A stretch of DNA of 7,320 nt from the NCBI GenBank assembly GCA_018434645.1, contig JAHDOX010000107.1:1-7320 (forward strand), read 5' to 3'. This document shows, in pieces, positions 1 to 4,941 of the stretch. The DNA is from Synergistales bacterium (GTDB lineage: Bacteria > Synergistota > Synergistia > Synergistales > Thermovirgaceae). A program made the position numbers and the translations under genes. The notes beneath the pieces are model-generated. The model worked only from the letters and a program-made list of their open reading frames with translations, searched no databases and was not told the DNA's origin. How positions within the stretch are numbered: position 1 is the stretch's first letter; each line of letters starts with the position of its first letter.

Positions 1-242
1 CGGCTTTTTTGTTCGAATGGAAGTGTCACCGCCAGCATCGAGGTGGTCCCGAAGAGGACGGAAACGGCGACCACGCCGGGGAGCAGAGAGGGTATACTCC
101 CAAGTCCGCTTCCCGAACGGATGAAGAACATTCCCGTCCAGGCCAGGGGGAAGATCAGCCCCCAGCTGATATTCGGCGGCTTCAGGTAGTAGGTTTTCAT
201 GTCCTTGGCCAGGATATTCCAGAAGGCAATAAAGACTTTCAT
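1..242 (-). CDS. ABC-2 type exporter permease, N-terminal part (runs off the left edge)
   Basis: Membrane subunit of an ABC exporter, probably the partner of the ATPase encoded just upstream. The visible protein begins MKVFIAFWNILAKDMKTYYL and continues for about 80 residues. It has a short amphipathic N-terminal segment, then a hydrophobic stretch around residues 31-43 (GLIFPLAWTGMFF) and a second around residues 57-75 (PGVVAVSVLFGTTSMLAVT). This layout is typical of ABC-2/DrrB-like permeases, which are usually about 240-270 residues with six membrane segments. The start ATG (242-240) overlaps the TGA of the ATPase gene (241-239) as ATGA, so translation is coupled. The C-terminal two thirds are outside the window and the substrate cannot be inferred. 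Confidence 0.8.
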   Translation of the reverse strand, partial: MKVFIAFWNILAKDMKTYYLKPPNISWGLIFPLAWTGMFFIRSGSGLGSIPSLLPGVVAVSVLFGTTSMLAVTLPFEQKS

Positions 243-1225
243 TCCTCTTTTCCCCTCCGTTCTTTCTCTTTTTGCATCGCGTCGGCTTCGATACCGGTGA
301 TCCTGACGAAAACATCCTCAAGGGAGGGCCGTATCCTCCGGGCTTCGTAGACTTGGGCCCCGCAGTCCTCAAGGAGCCGGATAACCGGACCGACCTGAAC
401 CGCTTCTGTCGACTCGGCCCGGATCACGCCCTCCTGGGGCATGCTGAAATCGATGTCCGGAAAGGAACCTCGGAGTGTTTCAAGAAGCCCATGTGTCATG
501 CTGGTAAAGGAAATGCGTACGACGTGACGATTTTGCATCGGCTGAAGCAGTTTTTCCACGCTCTCGATCCGGACGATTTTGCCGGAGACGATAAAGGCGA
601 TCTGGTCACAGAGGCGTTCTGCTTCCTCGATATAATGAGTCGTCAGAAAGATCGTTGTTTCCTCCTTGTGCAGGTCGGCTACAAGCTGCCTGACCTGGCG
701 TGCGCTCGCCACGTCGATCCCTGTCGTGGGTTCGTCCAGAAACAGGATCTGCGGCCTGTGGGCGATGCCTGCGGCGATGGTGAGCTTGCGTTTCATCCCC
801 TTCGAGTAGGTGGCGAACTTCCTGTGCGCCGCATCTGCCAGGCCGAAGGTGCTCAAAAGTTCCTGCGCCCGGTTGGTACGCTCTTTTTTGCCCATGCCGT
901 AGAGGGCGGCACAGAAACATAGATTCTCGAAACCTGTAAGTTCAGGATAAAGGTTGCTTTCGTCGGGGACAACGCCCAGAAGGTGCTGGGCGGCCTTGGG
1001 CTCCCTCGAGCAATCGATCCCCATAATTCGGATGGTGCCTGAATCGGGACGCGCCAAACCGGTGAGCATATTGATGGTCGTCGTCTTCCCGGCGCCGTTG
1101 GGACCCAGGAAACCGAAAAGATCCCCCTGAAAGATGGTAAAATCAACACCTGCCACGGCGTGGACCCCGTCAAAGCTTTTCGCAAGGCCAAGGACTTCGA
1201 TTGCCGGGGTTTTTCTTTCATTCAT
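239..1225 (-). CDS. ABC exporter ATP-binding subunit (DrrA/CcmA-like)
   Basis: Cytoplasmic ATPase that powers an ABC-2 exporter; 328 residues, the usual length for DrrA-like proteins with a C-terminal extension. Visible motifs are Walker A GPNGAGKTT at residues 41-49, the signature region YSKGMKRK at 140-147 (the YSxGMxR form typical of this exporter branch rather than LSGGQ), Walker B ILFLDEP at 160-166 followed by TTGID, and the H-loop histidine in TTH at 195-197. The Q-loop reads GVVPDESNLYPELTG, so the usual glutamine is Asp88. Residues from about 225 onward form the extra C-terminal domain, ending in a lysine/glutamate-rich tail. The ATG overlaps the stop of the upstream regulator gene (ATGA at 1225-1222) and the TGA overlaps the permease start, which makes a tightly coupled three-gene operon. 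Substrate unknown; drug, lipid or peptide export are all possible. Confidence 0.95.
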   Translation of the reverse strand: MNERKTPAIEVLGLAKSFDGVHAVAGVDFTIFQGDLFGFLGPNGAGKTTTINMLTGLARPDSGTIRIMGIDCSREPKAAQHLLGVVPDESNLYPELTGFENLCFCAALYGMGKKERTNRAQELLSTFGLADAAHRKFATYSKGMKRKLTIAAGIAHRPQILFLDEPTTGIDVASARQVRQLVADLHKEETTIFLTTHYIEEAERLCDQIAFIVSGKIVRIESVEKLLQPMQNRHVVRISFTSMTHGLLETLRGSFPDIDFSMPQEGVIRAESTEAVQVGPVIRLLEDCGAQVYEARRIRPSLEDVFVRITGIEADAMQKEKERRGKEE

Positions 1226-1536
1226 GAATGTGTCTCCTCTTCCTCGTCATTTTGGCCCCCGCCAGCGGCGAGTATGCTTTGAGAGACGGCCTTCCAGTGG
1301 TGGAGCATATTCTCATCGATCCGGTAATGCACGAAGTATCCGCGTTTTTCAGGAATTACGATGCCCGATTCACGCATGATCCTCAAGTGTTGCGAGACCG
1401 CAGCCGGCGAGATTCCCAAAAAACGAGCCAGGGCATTGACACAGAGAGGCTTCTCCCGGAGGAGAAGAAGTATGTGGATCCTGGTATCGACAGACAGGAT
1501 CTTGAATATTTTCGCCGCCTTTGCAGGGTCGATCAT
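1222..1536 (-). CDS. ArsR/SmtB-family winged-helix transcriptional regulator
   Basis: Probable repressor of its own operon (regulator, ATPase, permease); 104 residues. The winged helix-turn-helix is clear: LCVNALARFLGISPAAVSQHLRIMRESGIV at residues 31-60 contains the recognition helix, followed by the wing GYFVHYRID at 66-74. The ELCVCDL metal motif of arsenic/cadmium sensors is degraded to PLCVNAL, with only Cys32 kept, so this is probably not a classical thiol metal sensor. I chose the ATG at 1536 because GGAGGG lies 5 nt upstream of it. A longer reading frame back to an ATG at 1581 would add 15 residues encoded across the palindromic operator and promoter, and I reject it. The stop overlaps the ATPase start. 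An acidic tail (DEEEETHS) ends the protein. The inducer is unknown. Confidence 0.92.
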   Translation of the reverse strand: MIDPAKAAKIFKILSVDTRIHILLLLREKPLCVNALARFLGISPAAVSQHLRIMRESGIVIPEKRGYFVHYRIDENMLHHWKAVSQSILAAGGGQNDEEEETHS

Positions 1537-1555
1537 TTGAACCCTCCATTTAAAA

Positions 1556-1600
1556 AAGTATTTGCGCAAGTACTTTATCATTTTACGTAAAATAAGCCAA
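1556..1600 (-). promoter_or_regulatory. Promoter with two palindromic operators of the ArsR-ABC operon
   Basis: On the minus strand a -35-like TTGGCT (1600-1595) and a -10-like TAAAGT (1577-1572) are separated by 17 nt. A 20-bp near-perfect palindrome (1556-1575; halves AAGTATTTGC and GCAAGTACTT, 9 of 10 pairs match) covers the -10 and the expected transcription start. A second, perfect 14-bp palindrome ATTTTACGTAAAAT (1580-1593) fills the spacer. The two centres are 21 bp apart, about two helical turns, and share the core TTTRCGYAA. ArsR-family dimers typically bind such imperfect inverted repeats over promoters. Assignment to the adjacent regulator is inferred from position. Confidence 0.65.
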
Positions 1601-1635
1601 TGGCTGTGTCGAACTTTTAAGGGAAGGTTTAGGTT

Positions 1636-1666
1636 AAAAATGAGGGGGGGTCGTAAAGACCCTCCC
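1636..1666 (-). terminator. Intrinsic terminator after the acetyltransferase gene
   Basis: On the minus strand a 9-bp G/C-rich stem (1666-1658 with 1652-1644, one mismatch) closes a 5-nt loop TTTAC and is followed by TCATTTTT. It lies about 35 bp past the GNAT stop codon and just upstream of the ArsR operon promoter, so it separates the two transcription units. Confidence 0.75.
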
Positions 1667-1701
1667 CGGTTTCTTTTAGCAGAATGATTTGTGTTTCAGG
1701 C

Positions 1702-2349
1702 CTATACTGACTTGTGATACACGAGGTCGGTGACGATTCTGCCTCCGTATTCCTCGTAGTGCACGCCGGCCAGAGTGTAGTGCTGTTTCCGTCTGAAGGC
1801 CAGCGAAGCAAAATTAGGAATCGGGTCGACTACGGTTTCCCCGAATATATCAAGAACTCCACGGGATCTTGCGTCCCTGACAAGTCTCATGTACAGCCTG
1901 CTTCCTATGCCTTGACTGGTGAGATCTGCCCTGATGGCCGTTTTGTCAACGAGGATGAAGTTTTCGGTCTTCTTTCTGTCGAACAGGGGGTGCCAAATTA
2001 TTTCATCCAGCCAGTTCGGATTTTTTTCCAGCCACTGCCGCCTGGTGTAAGCCATGAGGAATCCAAGCACTTCCTTTCCCCTTTCCGCGACGTAAAAATG
2101 ATCGAGAAGGGAAATGGCCTGCCTGAACATTGCCCTGTAATATTCGGGGTCGGAAGCGTAGTCATCGATCAAAAAACCATGGTAGGAATCTTTCCGGTTT
2201 TTGCCTACGGAGCAGGCGACCTTGTAGATTTGTTCGAGATCATCCATTGTTGCTTTCCGTACGGATATCTGGTCGTGTTGTATTACGGGAAGAGGATGGA
2301 CCTTCCTTGAGGTTTTCTCATTTTTAATGGGTGCAAGGATCTTTCCCAT
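1702..2349 (-). CDS. GNAT-family N-acetyltransferase
   Basis: Predicted acetyl-CoA-dependent acetyltransferase of 215 residues; the acceptor is unknown. The GNAT domain covers about residues 27-213. It opens with ISVRKATMDDLEQIYKVA (beta1-alpha1), continues through FYVAERGKEVLGFLMAY at 85-101 (beta2-beta3) and FILVDKTAIRADLTSQGIGSRLY at 131-153, which holds the pyrophosphate-binding motif A as Q146-G-I-G. It ends with the IPNFASLAFRRK helix at 177-188, the usual N-x-x-A/S motif. A basic N-terminal tail of about 25 residues precedes the domain. I chose the second of two closely spaced ATGs (2349): GGAGG lies 8 nt upstream of it but only 2 nt from the ATG at 2355. It has its own terminator and a long leader with a c-di-AMP riboswitch, so it is a single-gene unit. 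The acceptor could be a metabolite, an osmolyte precursor or a protein amine. Confidence 0.9.
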   Translation of the reverse strand: MGKILAPIKNEKTSRKVHPLPVIQHDQISVRKATMDDLEQIYKVACSVGKNRKDSYHGFLIDDYASDPEYYRAMFRQAISLLDHFYVAERGKEVLGFLMAYTRRQWLEKNPNWLDEIIWHPLFDRKKTENFILVDKTAIRADLTSQGIGSRLYMRLVRDARSRGVLDIFGETVVDPIPNFASLAFRRKQHYTLAGVHYEEYGGRIVTDLVYHKSV

Positions 2350-2356
2350 GTGCATT

Positions 2357-2386
2357 CCCTCCTTCTCTTGTATCTCAGGAAGGGGG
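2357..2386 (-). promoter_or_regulatory. Hairpin that can hide the GNAT ribosome binding site
   Basis: On the minus strand CCCCCTTC (2386-2379) can pair with GAAGG(A)GGG (2365-2357) over a 13-nt loop, giving 8 pairs and one bulged A. The 3' arm contains the Shine-Dalgarno sequence of the GNAT gene. The pairing is seen in the sequence. Its use as the output of the riboswitch about 130 nt upstream is inferred; no obvious intrinsic terminator lies between the aptamer and the start codon. Confidence 0.45.
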
Positions 2387-2512
2387 CCGAAGCGATGACC
2401 AGTGTATTGGTCCGTTTTGCTTCTCGGGAAAGGGAAGGATGTTCTTCGAGCACAATCCAGAAATAGCCATCACAAGAAAAGATGGTTTTGTCTTTGGGCG
2501 GGATTGCAATCT

Positions 2513-2636
2513 TTCCTCTTTCCACGCTTACGGGGTTAGCTGACGGGTTCGGGTCGAAAGAGGCTGACCCTACCTGCAAATTTGAGGATTCACCCCTGTT
2601 GATCGGGTCCCCCGCTTCCTGAGGAATTCAGCGTTC
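2513..2636 (-). promoter_or_regulatory. Cyclic-di-AMP riboswitch (ydaO/yuaA class)
   Basis: The minus strand carries the hallmark order of the ydaO aptamer: GCTGAATTCC with a small hairpin (UUCC-UCA-GGAA), GCGGGGGACCC, GGGGTGAATCC, a variable hairpin, GTAGGG, and the very conserved GAACCCGTCAGCTAAC (2550-2535) followed by CCCGTAAGCGT. Three long-range pairings support it. P1 is ACGCT (2634-2630) with AGCGT (2528-2524). GGGTC (2570-2566) pairs with GACCC (2555-2551). The pseudoknot-type helix is CCTCTTTC (2563-2556) with GAAAGAGG (2522-2515), a perfect 8 bp. Members of this class bind two c-di-AMP molecules and usually lower expression when the ligand is abundant. The only downstream gene on this strand before a terminator is the GNAT gene, about 165 nt from the 3' end of the aptamer. 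Identification is from memory of the consensus, not from a covariance search. Confidence 0.9.
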
Positions 2637-2750
2637 GCTTTGGAACAATTACTTGATCAACGTGATCCGGTTTCTTTCTTTACTCTGAACATCACTCCTG
2701 TCGCGCTTGATGAACCAACTCGTTAAATGACGGGAAAAGTCACCTCTACC

Positions 2751-2770
2751 AATAAAAGGCCGAAAGCCTT
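2751..2770 (-). terminator. Small intrinsic terminator upstream of the riboswitch
   Basis: On the minus strand AAGGC (2770-2766) pairs with GCCTT (2760-2756) over a 5-nt loop, followed by TTATT. The stem is short but the layout is that of a weak intrinsic terminator. It would end a transcript coming from 2950-2771 and insulate the riboswitch unit. Confidence 0.4.
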
Positions 2771-2952
2771 ACTTTGCCTGACAGAATTTGAAACCAGTTC
2801 CCAACATTTTGACCGATTCAAGGGTAGTACCTTGTGATGGAGCCGAAAAACCAGGTAAACCTTTTGGGTTTCACTAAGTTGCCGGGTTCGGACTTGAAAG
2901 GGCAGACGTGCAAGCAAATGTATTTTACCCTATGCGGGTTCAAGTGGCAAGC
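2771..2952 (-). ncRNA. Candidate structured non-coding RNA, about 180-200 nt
   Basis: No convincing protein frame exists on either strand here. On the minus strand a -10-like TATACA (2964-2959) predicts a transcript starting near 2952. The 5' end TGCTTGCC (2953-2946) can pair with the 3' segment GGCAA(A)GTA (2778-2770). TTGAA (2943-2939) can pair with TTCAA (2792-2788) just inside. An apical arm has CCGAA (2891-2887) with TTCGG (2847-2843), capped by AAACC-CAAAA-GGTTT (2871-2857). A side hairpin CAAGG/CCTTG lies at 2834-2819, and a small terminator follows at 2770-2751. A rod with terminal stem, large internal region and apical stem recalls 6S RNA, but I do not recognise a family. No good -35 was found. 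An alternative local helix ACTTGAA/TTCAAGT (2945-2939 with 2898-2892) would change the fold. Confidence 0.35.
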
Positions 2953-3026
2953 AGTATTTGTATACATAAAAATATGTGCTCGATTGCGCAATATTTCGGT
3001 TTCCCTGCGCTTGACAGAAACCCGGG

Positions 3027-3056
3027 AAAAAGGCGGGAGATCGAACGACCTCCCGC
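3027..3056 (-). terminator. Intrinsic terminator of glnA
   Basis: Minus-strand stem GCGGGAGGTC (3056-3047) pairs with GATCTCCCGC (3042-3033), 10 pairs including one G-U, over a GTTC loop. It is followed by CCTTTTTC. It starts 7 bp past the glnA stop codon. Confidence 0.92.
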
Positions 3057-3063
3057 GCGCATC

Positions 3064-4494
3064 TCAGATATGGTAGTACTTCCTGAATTCCTCCGGATGG
3101 GGAAGGCTGTTGACCTCATAATGGTCTTTCAACACGGACCGGATCTGGTTTTTTATAAGGTTTTCCGTGAAAACACCGTCTCTCTTGAGGAATTCATGGT
3201 CTTCCTCAAGAGCTTGGGCAGCCTCTGCGAGGTTTGCCGGAAGCGCTTTGATTCCCGCTTTTTCATCGTAGCTCATGGTGTATAGGTCCTTGTCAATGGG
3301 GCCAAAGCCGTGCGCAATTGGGTCCGTTTCGTTTATGATTCCGTCCATGGCAGCCAAAACGATGGCGGAAAAGGCGAAATAAGGGTTGGCTGTTCCGTCT
3401 GGGGAGCGGAGCTCGAAACGTTTCTGCTCTGGCCGGGTTGCGTAGGCGGGAATTCGTATGACGGCGCTGCGGTTGGCTGTGCCGAAGCAGATGTTTACCG
3501 GGGCCTCGTAGCCGGGTACGAGGCGTTTGTATGAATTGGTGCTCGGGTTGGTAAAGGCCATCAAGGCGGCAGTGTGTTGCAGTACTCCACCTATGGCGTG
3601 CAGGGCCGTCTTGCTGAGTCCGGAATACCCTTTTTCGTCGTAAAAAACGGGTTCGCCCCCTTTCATCATGTAAAGGTGAACGTGCATTGAGCTTCCAGCC
3701 TCGCGGGCGAAAGGCTTTGGCATAAAGGTGACCGTTTTCCCCTGACGTAGGGCTTCGTTGCGCACTACATATTTTAATTTCTGGGTGCCATCGGCCATGC
3801 GAAGCAACGTATCGAAGCTTACCTCTATTTCGACCTGTCCGGGTCCGCCGTTTTCGGAATGATGATACTTTACGGGGACGCCCACAGATTCCAGCAGCCT
3901 GACGGCCTCGTTTCTGAGTGCGCAGCTGGTGTCGAAGGGGATGTCCAGGTGATAGCCTCCTCCTGCCGGGACGGTCAGGCCTGAACCGCCCTCCTTAAGC
4001 CCCGAATTCCACTCCGACTGGGCAGAATCCAAGTAAACTTCCATGTGATTTATTTCGTTTCGGAAGGCAACCTTGTCTAGGACGTAGAATTCAAACTCCG
4101 GTCCTAAAAATACCTCGTCGGCTATCCCTTTTTCTCTCAGGATCCGCTCTGTCTTTTGTGCAATGAACCTGGGGTCGTCTTCGAAACGGATCCTTTGGCT
4201 GCCTTTGAGCCGGTAGATATCGGCAATCATCACGAGGGTTTTCCGTTCCGTGAAAGGGTCCAAAAAAGCAGTGGACAAATCGGGCCTGAACACCATATCG
4301 GATTTTTCGACCGTAAGGAAACCATAGCTGGAACCGTCGAAACCGATTCCCTCGGAGAGCGTCCCCTCATTGAAACGTTCCGCCGGAATCGAAAGCTGAT
4401 GCCATCTTCCTGGCCTGTCGACCACCTTGAAATTGATGAATTCGACGCATTCCCTTTCGCAGTAATGCAGAAGATCGTCAAGATTTGAAAACAT
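3064..4494 (-). CDS. glnA: Glutamine synthetase, type I
   Basis: ATP-dependent condensation of glutamate and ammonia to glutamine; dodecameric cytoplasmic enzyme; 476 residues, normal for GS-I. Visible in order: the N-terminal beta-grasp with GFDGSSYGF at 51-59, metal ligands Glu133/Glu135 in GPEFEF, Glu214 and Glu222 in HHSENGGPGQVE, KPF at 260-262 before SSMHVH (His271), NSYKRLVPGYEAP at 320-332 with the flap glutamate Glu330, NRSAVIRIP at 341-349, and RFELRSPD with Glu361. The segment around 150-180 resembles the insertion of the GSI-beta group. The region matching the adenylylation loop NLYDLPPEE reads DLYTMSYDE, keeping Tyr405 but not the surrounding motif, so adenylylation is doubtful. 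I chose the ATG at 4494: AAAGGAG lies 8 nt upstream, and the protein then starts like other GS-I enzymes. An upstream ATG at 4560 would add 22 residues that cover the promoter region. Monocistronic, with a strong terminator. Confidence 0.96.
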   Translation of the reverse strand: MFSNLDDLLHYCERECVEFINFKVVDRPGRWHQLSIPAERFNEGTLSEGIGFDGSSYGFLTVEKSDMVFRPDLSTAFLDPFTERKTLVMIADIYRLKGSQRIRFEDDPRFIAQKTERILREKGIADEVFLGPEFEFYVLDKVAFRNEINHMEVYLDSAQSEWNSGLKEGGSGLTVPAGGGYHLDIPFDTSCALRNEAVRLLESVGVPVKYHHSENGGPGQVEIEVSFDTLLRMADGTQKLKYVVRNEALRQGKTVTFMPKPFAREAGSSMHVHLYMMKGGEPVFYDEKGYSGLSKTALHAIGGVLQHTAALMAFTNPSTNSYKRLVPGYEAPVNICFGTANRSAVIRIPAYATRPEQKRFELRSPDGTANPYFAFSAIVLAAMDGIINETDPIAHGFGPIDKDLYTMSYDEKAGIKALPANLAEAAQALEEDHEFLKRDGVFTENLIKNQIRSVLKDHYEVNSLPHPEEFRKYYHI

Positions 4495-4534
4495 GCCTTC
4501 CGCTCCTTTCCCAAATAAAAGGTTTTCCTTCAAA

Positions 4535-4556
4535 ATTGTATCAGCAAAGAAAGGAA
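4535..4556 (-). promoter_or_regulatory. Possible glnA promoter in the divergent intergenic region
   Basis: On the minus strand a good -10 box TACAAT (4540-4535) lies about 40 bp before the glnA start codon. No good -35 is visible at 16-18 nt; a TTG-containing segment at 14-16 nt is the closest. The weak -35 would suit an activator-dependent promoter. It lies in the 107 bp shared with the divergent tautomerase gene. Confidence 0.4.
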
Positions 4557-4565
4557 ACAATGGTA

Positions 4566-4601
4566 TGTTATGCTATTTGAAGAAAAGGAGGTGAGATTAA
4601 T
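4566..4601 (+). promoter_or_regulatory. Possible extended -10 promoter and strong ribosome binding site of the tautomerase gene
   Basis: TGTTATGCT (4566-4574) fits an extended -10 element. No -35 is seen at the usual distance, and the implied leader is only about 20 nt. AAGGAGGTGA follows at 4585-4594, 7-10 nt before the ATG. The promoter call is weak; the ribosome binding site is clear. Confidence 0.35.
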
Positions 4602-4793
4602 ATGCCGATCGTGAGAATCGAACTATGGGCCGGAAGAAACACCGATTCGAACATAGAGTTGGCTAAGGCCATAACGGAAGTGGTGGTCGAAAAAGTCGGC
4701 TGCCCCGTGGAAGCCGTCACGGTAAAGATCGAGGAGTCGCCCAAGGAAAACTGGGTAATAGGTGGCAAGCCGGCGGCCGAGATGCACAAGTAA
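4602..4793 (+). CDS. 4-oxalocrotonate tautomerase family protein
   Basis: Small enzyme of the tautomerase superfamily, 63 codons with the initiator Met, which is removed in this family to expose the catalytic Pro1. The mature protein of 62 residues equals the classical 4-OT length. It begins PIVRIELWAGR, so Pro1 and Arg11 are present. The C-terminal half holds Trp50 where 4-OT has Phe50, followed by the conserved IGG turn. The second active-site arginine (Arg39 of 4-OT) is Thr39 in an ungapped alignment, so the substrate may not be 2-hydroxymuconate. It resembles YwhB-type paralogues in that respect. The ribosome binding site AAGGAGGTGA (4585-4594) is a near-perfect anti-16S match, so strong translation is expected. 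It is the only plus-strand gene in the window, divergent from glnA and convergent with the TRAP cluster. Confidence 0.92.
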   Translation: MPIVRIELWAGRNTDSNIELAKAITEVVVEKVGCPVEAVTVKIEESPKENWVIGGKPAAEMHK

Positions 4794-4801
4794 CTAAAAA
4801 T

Positions 4802-4854
4802 GCGGCCCGGGCCTGACGAACACTTTAAGCCTGCTCCGGCACGGTCCGGACCGC
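4802..4854 (+). repeat. GC-rich inverted repeats downstream of the tautomerase gene
   Basis: Two self-complementary blocks, GGCCCGGGCC (4804-4813) and CGGTCCGGACCG (4842-4853), are also near-complementary to each other: 4802-4813 pairs with 4843-4854 apart from two positions. This long hairpin with a 29-nt loop lies in the convergent gap between the tautomerase and dctM genes. A run of seven T (4875-4881) follows only after 20 nt, so it is not a textbook terminator, but it may block convergent transcription. Confidence 0.4.
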
Positions 4855-4920
4855 CTCCCAAATATCGAATTAAGTTTTTTTGACTTGCTCAGGGGCCGAC
4901 GCATTAGGTGCGTTGAATAA

Positions 4921-4941
4921 CCTGCTTATCCAAAAAGCAGG
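4921..4941 (-). terminator. Weak hairpin overlapping the dctM stop codon
   Basis: On the minus strand CCTGCTT (4941-4935) pairs with AAGCAGG (4927-4921) across a 7-nt loop. The 5' arm is in the last codons of dctM and the 3' arm runs from the stop codon onward. TTATTC follows. The U-tract is poor, so this may be a stabilising 3' end rather than a terminator. Confidence 0.3.

Noticed and set aside
272..922. Long plus-strand open frame opposite the ABC ATPase
   Set aside because: It is antisense to a gene with all ABC motifs, has no ribosome binding site or recognisable domain, and its length follows from the codon bias of the opposite strand.
2397..2412. Inverted repeat GACCA-N6-TGGTC in the GNAT leader
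   Set aside because: Five-base arms are weak evidence for an operator or a hairpin with a role, and no T-run follows on either strand.
2283..2579. Minus-strand open frame of 98 codons across the GNAT leader
   Set aside because: It runs through the riboswitch aptamer and the start of the GNAT gene in another frame, has no family resemblance, and the sequence is better explained as RNA.
2881..2950. GGTTCGGACT and GGTTCAAGT resembling tRNA T-loops on the plus strand
   Set aside because: No matching acceptor stem, anticodon arm or 7-bp/5-bp spacing could be built around them.
2983..2992. Palindrome ATTGCGCAAT sharing TTGCGCAA with the ArsR operator
   Set aside because: Only the 8-bp core is shared and the outer half-sites differ. 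It is over 1.4 kb away and an 8-bp palindrome is easily met by chance.
2723..3285. Small open frames on both strands in the gap after glnA (possible transposase remnant or small proteins)
   Set aside because: The translations show no recognisable domain and no convincing ribosome binding sites. No terminal inverted repeats or target duplications were seen.
4495..4560. 22-residue N-terminal extension of glutamine synthetase from an ATG at 4560
   Set aside because: It has no ribosome binding site, would encode through the -10 box and ribosome binding site of glnA, and other GS-I enzymes begin at the shorter start.
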